A DNA stretch of 64,000 nt from Pedobacter helvus (GTDB lineage Bacteria; Bacteroidota; Bacteroidia; Sphingobacteriales; Sphingobacteriaceae): contig NZ_SRMP01000002.1 in NCBI RefSeq assembly GCF_005925325.1, positions 434,001 through 498,000 of the forward strand, in the 5' to 3' direction. The notes beneath the pieces are model-generated. The model was not told the DNA's origin. It ran no database searches and was given only the letters and a program-made list of their open reading frames with translations. Shown piece by piece: positions 61,454 through 64,000 of the stretch. The position numbers were made by a program, and so were the translations under genes. Each line of letters starts with the position of its first letter. Within the stretch, counting starts at the first letter, position 1.

Positions 61454-63640
61454 ATGGAATTGTTCAACTACCTGTTAAAAGCGAGTGCATGCTCGGTGTT
61501 GTTCTTTGCCTTCTATTTGTTGGCACTGCAAAAGCTCACCTTCTTTAAACTGAACAGGTTCTATCTTTTGGCAACGCTGATGTTGAGTTTCTTGATCCCT
61601 GCGCTAAACATCACTATAGAAAAGCAGGTGGAGCAGGCATCACCAATTACGGAAGAACTTGTGGCGGTTGATCTACCTTCACAAATTGAAACGGTTATGC
61701 CCACTGAAGTTTTGCCATTACAGGCTTCGCAAATAGCACCAAGTTTCGATTGGTTCTCTTTATTGCCCTACAGCTATGCTACCGTGGCATTTACTTTACT
61801 AGTGATCGGTCTTTGGCAGTTGAGTTCACTTTTATGGTATGCTAGAAGGAACCAAAAAACTGACATTGGACTAAAATTAGTAGCTAAAAGATCTGGCTTT
61901 ACGAACTGCTCGTTTTTCAACTATGTTTTTGTAGATCAAGAAAACCTCACTGAACAAGAACTGGCGGTGCTTTTAAGGCATGAGCAGGTGCATGCACAAC
62001 AATACCATTCGGTAGATAAAATGATCATGATGGTAGCCAAAGCGGTGATGTGGTTTAATCCGGTGGTGTACTGCTGGGATAAAACCCTAGAGCAGGTACA
62101 TGAGTACGAAGCCGACGAAGCTACTGCGAACAGTTTCAATACTCGCGATTATGCAGAGCTTTTGCTAGGCTTAGCGGTAAGCCAACGTAGTACTCCGCTC
62201 ATCCACAATTTTGTAAAGAGCCCCATAAAGGAGCGCATCAAAATGTTATTCAACTCAAAATCAAAGAATATGAAAAAGTTAATGTATTTGTTGGTGGCGC
62301 CGGTATTGTTAGGTCTACTTTGGGGATTTACGATAAATGTCGTAGAGATACCCGTGTCAAAAGAAGTTATCAAAGCTAAAGATGAAGCTGATCCTATCAT
62401 TGGCAAAACCATTAAAGGGATTGTTGAAGATATTACTACCGAATCAAAGTTTTTTAAAACAATACATTTTAAAACAGATGGCAAAATATATTTGATCAAC
62501 TATATGTCTTTTATTAAAATAAATAAAGGGGATGAGTTAACTATCAAAATCAATTCAAAAAAAGAGGGTGTAAAAGTAGACGAAAACAGGAAAGTAGTTT
62601 ATCAAACTCCGGTTTATAGCATGGATCAAGCTTTTAATGCTAATGGCGATTCGTTAATTGTAAGACCTAAAATAGAAAAACATGCTTTTTTGTATGAAGG
62701 TAATAAAGCCAGATATGCAACGAGCAAGATTAATAAAATAGATAGAAATTCATTGGGCTATGCTACAAAAATTCAATTGAATGATGGTACATTTTCGCTT
62801 GTTTTTGATGTTGGTTCGTTAAAAACAAAAGCTAAAGATTTTAAAGTCGGTGATGAAGTGTTGGTTAAGTTTATTGGAGAAAAACTGACAGCGAAAAACA
62901 TTTATGCTTCCAGTAAGCTAATTGCGATGTATAGTCAACCAAAAAAGTTTCAGTTGATCAATCCAACATTATATAGTAGATTTTACAGCAGCGAAGGTTT
63001 CCAGAAATCAGATGGTAAAGCTTTTGAACCTGCAGTAGACGAACTGAAGTCCGTAGTTAAAATTATCTCAGCTTCCAGCACCGAAACATTTCCTAAAAGA
63101 GGCATCACCAATTTAGGAGATGCGGTGATTATGGTTAATGATGTCAAATTGGAAGCAAAAAAAATCACCTTGCTTAGAGAAGGTGGAATTAACGCAAGTG
63201 ATGCAACTATTTATTTTCCAGATGGAAAAGTGAAAAAATACGGGCTTGTAATTTACAATACTAAACAGAAAGTATTTGGTGGTTACGAGAATGTTGCTTT
63301 AACGAAGGAAAGTAAAACCATAGATGTTATTTCTGGTCCCGGTAAAGAAGGCGGCTTGGAGTTTAGTGCAGAAATGTCTAGTACTAAAATACCTTATTCA
63401 AATCTAGATTCTGTTAAGGTAAGAAAACTCTTTAATAATGTTATGCTAACTGGTAAACCCAAGCTAAAGTTGGAGAAATATAATTTAGAAGGGAAGTTGA
63501 TATATATCGACAATACTAATAATATGGTCGTCGTTTATTTGGGTTCTGTTGTGGATAACAATAATCAAAAAATAGAAGCAGAAATAATTGAAATGGATTT
63601 GACAAATAACAGGTATAAGACCAAGAACTATTTTAATTAA
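61454..63640 (+). CDS. BlaR1/M56-family membrane metallopeptidase with unusual C-terminal region
   Basis: 728 residues. Helices at about 3-20, 32-50, 95-118 and 275-295 frame the M56 protease domain. The zinc site H176-E-Q-V-H180 (LLRHEQVHAQQYHS) and the following third ligand region EVHEYEADEATA are intact. The C-terminal ~430 residues are not the penicillin-binding sensor of BlaR1. They contain beta-rich, OB-like stretches (GKTIKGIVEDITTESKFFKT, FKVGDEVLVKFIGEKL) that I do not recognise. What it senses is unknown; control of the upstream BlaI-type repressor is inferred from gene order. Confidence 0.9.
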   Translation: MELFNYLLKASACSVLFFAFYLLALQKLTFFKLNRFYLLATLMLSFLIPALNITIEKQVEQASPITEELVAVDLPSQIETVMPTEVLPLQASQIAPSFDWFSLLPYSYATVAFTLLVIGLWQLSSLLWYARRNQKTDIGLKLVAKRSGFTNCSFFNYVFVDQENLTEQELAVLLRHEQVHAQQYHSVDKMIMMVAKAVMWFNPVVYCWDKTLEQVHEYEADEATANSFNTRDYAELLLGLAVSQRSTPLIHNFVKSPIKERIKMLFNSKSKNMKKLMYLLVAPVLLGLLWGFTINVVEIPVSKEVIKAKDEADPIIGKTIKGIVEDITTESKFFKTIHFKTDGKIYLINYMSFIKINKGDELTIKINSKKEGVKVDENRKVVYQTPVYSMDQAFNANGDSLIVRPKIEKHAFLYEGNKARYATSKINKIDRNSLGYATKIQLNDGTFSLVFDVGSLKTKAKDFKVGDEVLVKFIGEKLTAKNIYASSKLIAMYSQPKKFQLINPTLYSRFYSSEGFQKSDGKAFEPAVDELKSVVKIISASSTETFPKRGITNLGDAVIMVNDVKLEAKKITLLREGGINASDATIYFPDGKVKKYGLVIYNTKQKVFGGYENVALTKESKTIDVISGPGKEGGLEFSAEMSSTKIPYSNLDSVKVRKLFNNVMLTGKPKLKLEKYNLEGKLIYIDNTNNMVVVYLGSVVDNNNQKIEAEIIEMDLTNNRYKTKNYFN

Positions 63641-63648
63641 GTTTACAA

Positions 63649-63688
63649 TTTATCTACTTGTAAGTGGTGATATTTGCAAGTAGATAAA
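63649..63688. terminator. hairpin between convergent genes at the right end
   Basis: Perfect 12-bp stem TTTATCTACTTG (63649-63660) / CAAGTAGATAAA (63677-63688) with a 16-base loop. There is no T tract, so it is a weak terminator candidate, and folds equally on both strands. Confidence 0.45.
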
Positions 63689-63690
63689 AG

Positions 63691-64000
63691 CTACAATTCC
63701 CCAGGTTTATATGTTCTTTCCATATTGTTCAATATATCTTCCTTATAGAAAAGCACATCCTTAAGTTCACCTTTACTGTACATTTCTGCTTGGTCGTTAA
63801 AATGCTTTGACTTAGGGTCGCCACTGTTGCCACCTGCTAAAATAGATTTTGCCTTTATTTTTGTGCCAAATTCTACAGCACAAACAAAGCTGTTCCCGCT
63901 GTAGCCGTAACGTTTGTTTGTATTAAACTGATTGCTTCGGTAAGATGGTAATTGGCCCCAAATTGCCGAGCCAAAAGCTACCGGAAAACTTGGTGCTGCG
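63691..64000 (-). CDS. penicillin-acylase-family (S45) hydrolase, C-terminal end only
   Basis: About 103 residues read up to the right edge; the stop TAG is at 63691-63693. The visible end matches the C-terminus of S45 acylases: FVCAVEFG, then LAGGNSGDPKSKHFNDQAEM, LYKEDI-like text and a final ERTYKPGEL. Such enzymes are periplasmic Ntn-hydrolases acting on beta-lactams, acyl-homoserine lactones or other amides. The catalytic N-terminal serine of the beta chain lies outside the window, so the activity cannot be judged. Confidence 0.82.
   Translation of the reverse strand, partial: AAPSFPVAFGSAIWGQLPSYRSNQFNTNKRYGYSGNSFVCAVEFGTKIKAKSILAGGNSGDPKSKHFNDQAEMYSKGELKDVLFYKEDILNNMERTYKPGEL

Noticed and set aside
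63649..63688. Strong terminator after the BlaR1-like gene
   Set aside because: The stem is perfect, but there is no T tract on either strand, so I list it only as weak.

Overview
The window looks like a chromosomal segment from a member of the Bacteroidota, most likely the Sphingobacteriaceae (Pedobacter-like). This is inferred from a SusC-type receptor with its ECF sigma/FecR pair, a type IX secretion (T9SS) type-B cargo gene followed by PorP/SprF and OmpA genes, promoters of the Bacteroidota form TTTG-N19-TAnnTTTG, and the near absence of Shine-Dalgarno sequences. I see no rRNA, CRISPR array, transposase, integrase or phage module. It is mostly core genome with envelope and accessory genes in between.

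Layout. 1-4.2 kb (minus strand): ECF sigma factor, FecR anti-sigma factor and a SusC-like TonB-dependent receptor cut by the left edge. 4.3-9.3 kb: two small exported proteins, a GHL10 glycoside-hydrolase-like protein, pgi and a small exported protein. 9.3-12.5 kb (minus): M28 peptidase, rpiB, tatC. 12.7-17.4 kb: a serine beta-lactamase-like hydrolase, tRNA-Glu, a small exported protein and an 846-residue STAND-type NTPase. 17.6-30.4 kb: a 3208-residue repeat adhesin with a T9SS type-B sorting domain, then PorP/SprF and an OmpA/PD40 protein, which form one secretion and surface-attachment operon. 30.5-30.7 kb: tRNA-Glu and initiator tRNA-Met. 31-33.4 kb: era and der. 33.5-37 kb (minus): OsmC-like protein, and ksgA followed by an S41 peptidase and a 2-hydroxyacid dehydrogenase. 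37.2-39.2 kb: pdxA and a sulfurtransferase. 39.4-45.5 kb: DUF177-rpmF-plsX-fabH-accB-accC-rsgA, a lipid synthesis and ribosome cluster. 45.6-48 kb: GNAT, greA, HIT and MazG-like genes. 48.1-53.1 kb: a probable iron/siderophore uptake unit (AraC regulator, TonB receptor, DUF4374 lipoprotein). 53.2-57.2 kb: dtd and an unrecognised lipoprotein/helical-protein pair. 57.4-61 kb: PfkB kinase, SirB1-like protein, methyltransferase, DUF1345 protein. 61-63.6 kb: BlaI/BlaR1-like pair. The right edge cuts the 3' end of a penicillin-acylase-family gene.

I found no single new multi-gene defence or metabolic system that I can defend. The unexplained structure is mainly between the genes. There are three copies of a dispersed element (39.2, 46.3 and 59.2 kb), one carrying a second hairpin element inside it. 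Many gaps hold short degenerate tandem repeats whose word differs at each locus and which often come as inverted pairs. There is a terminator-like hairpin in the greA leader, a set of genes whose -7 box lies so close to the ATG that the mRNA should be nearly leaderless, and an inverted repeat that supplies the first codons of a lipoprotein gene. Among proteins, the STAND NTPase and the 53.7-57.2 kb pair are the least explained.
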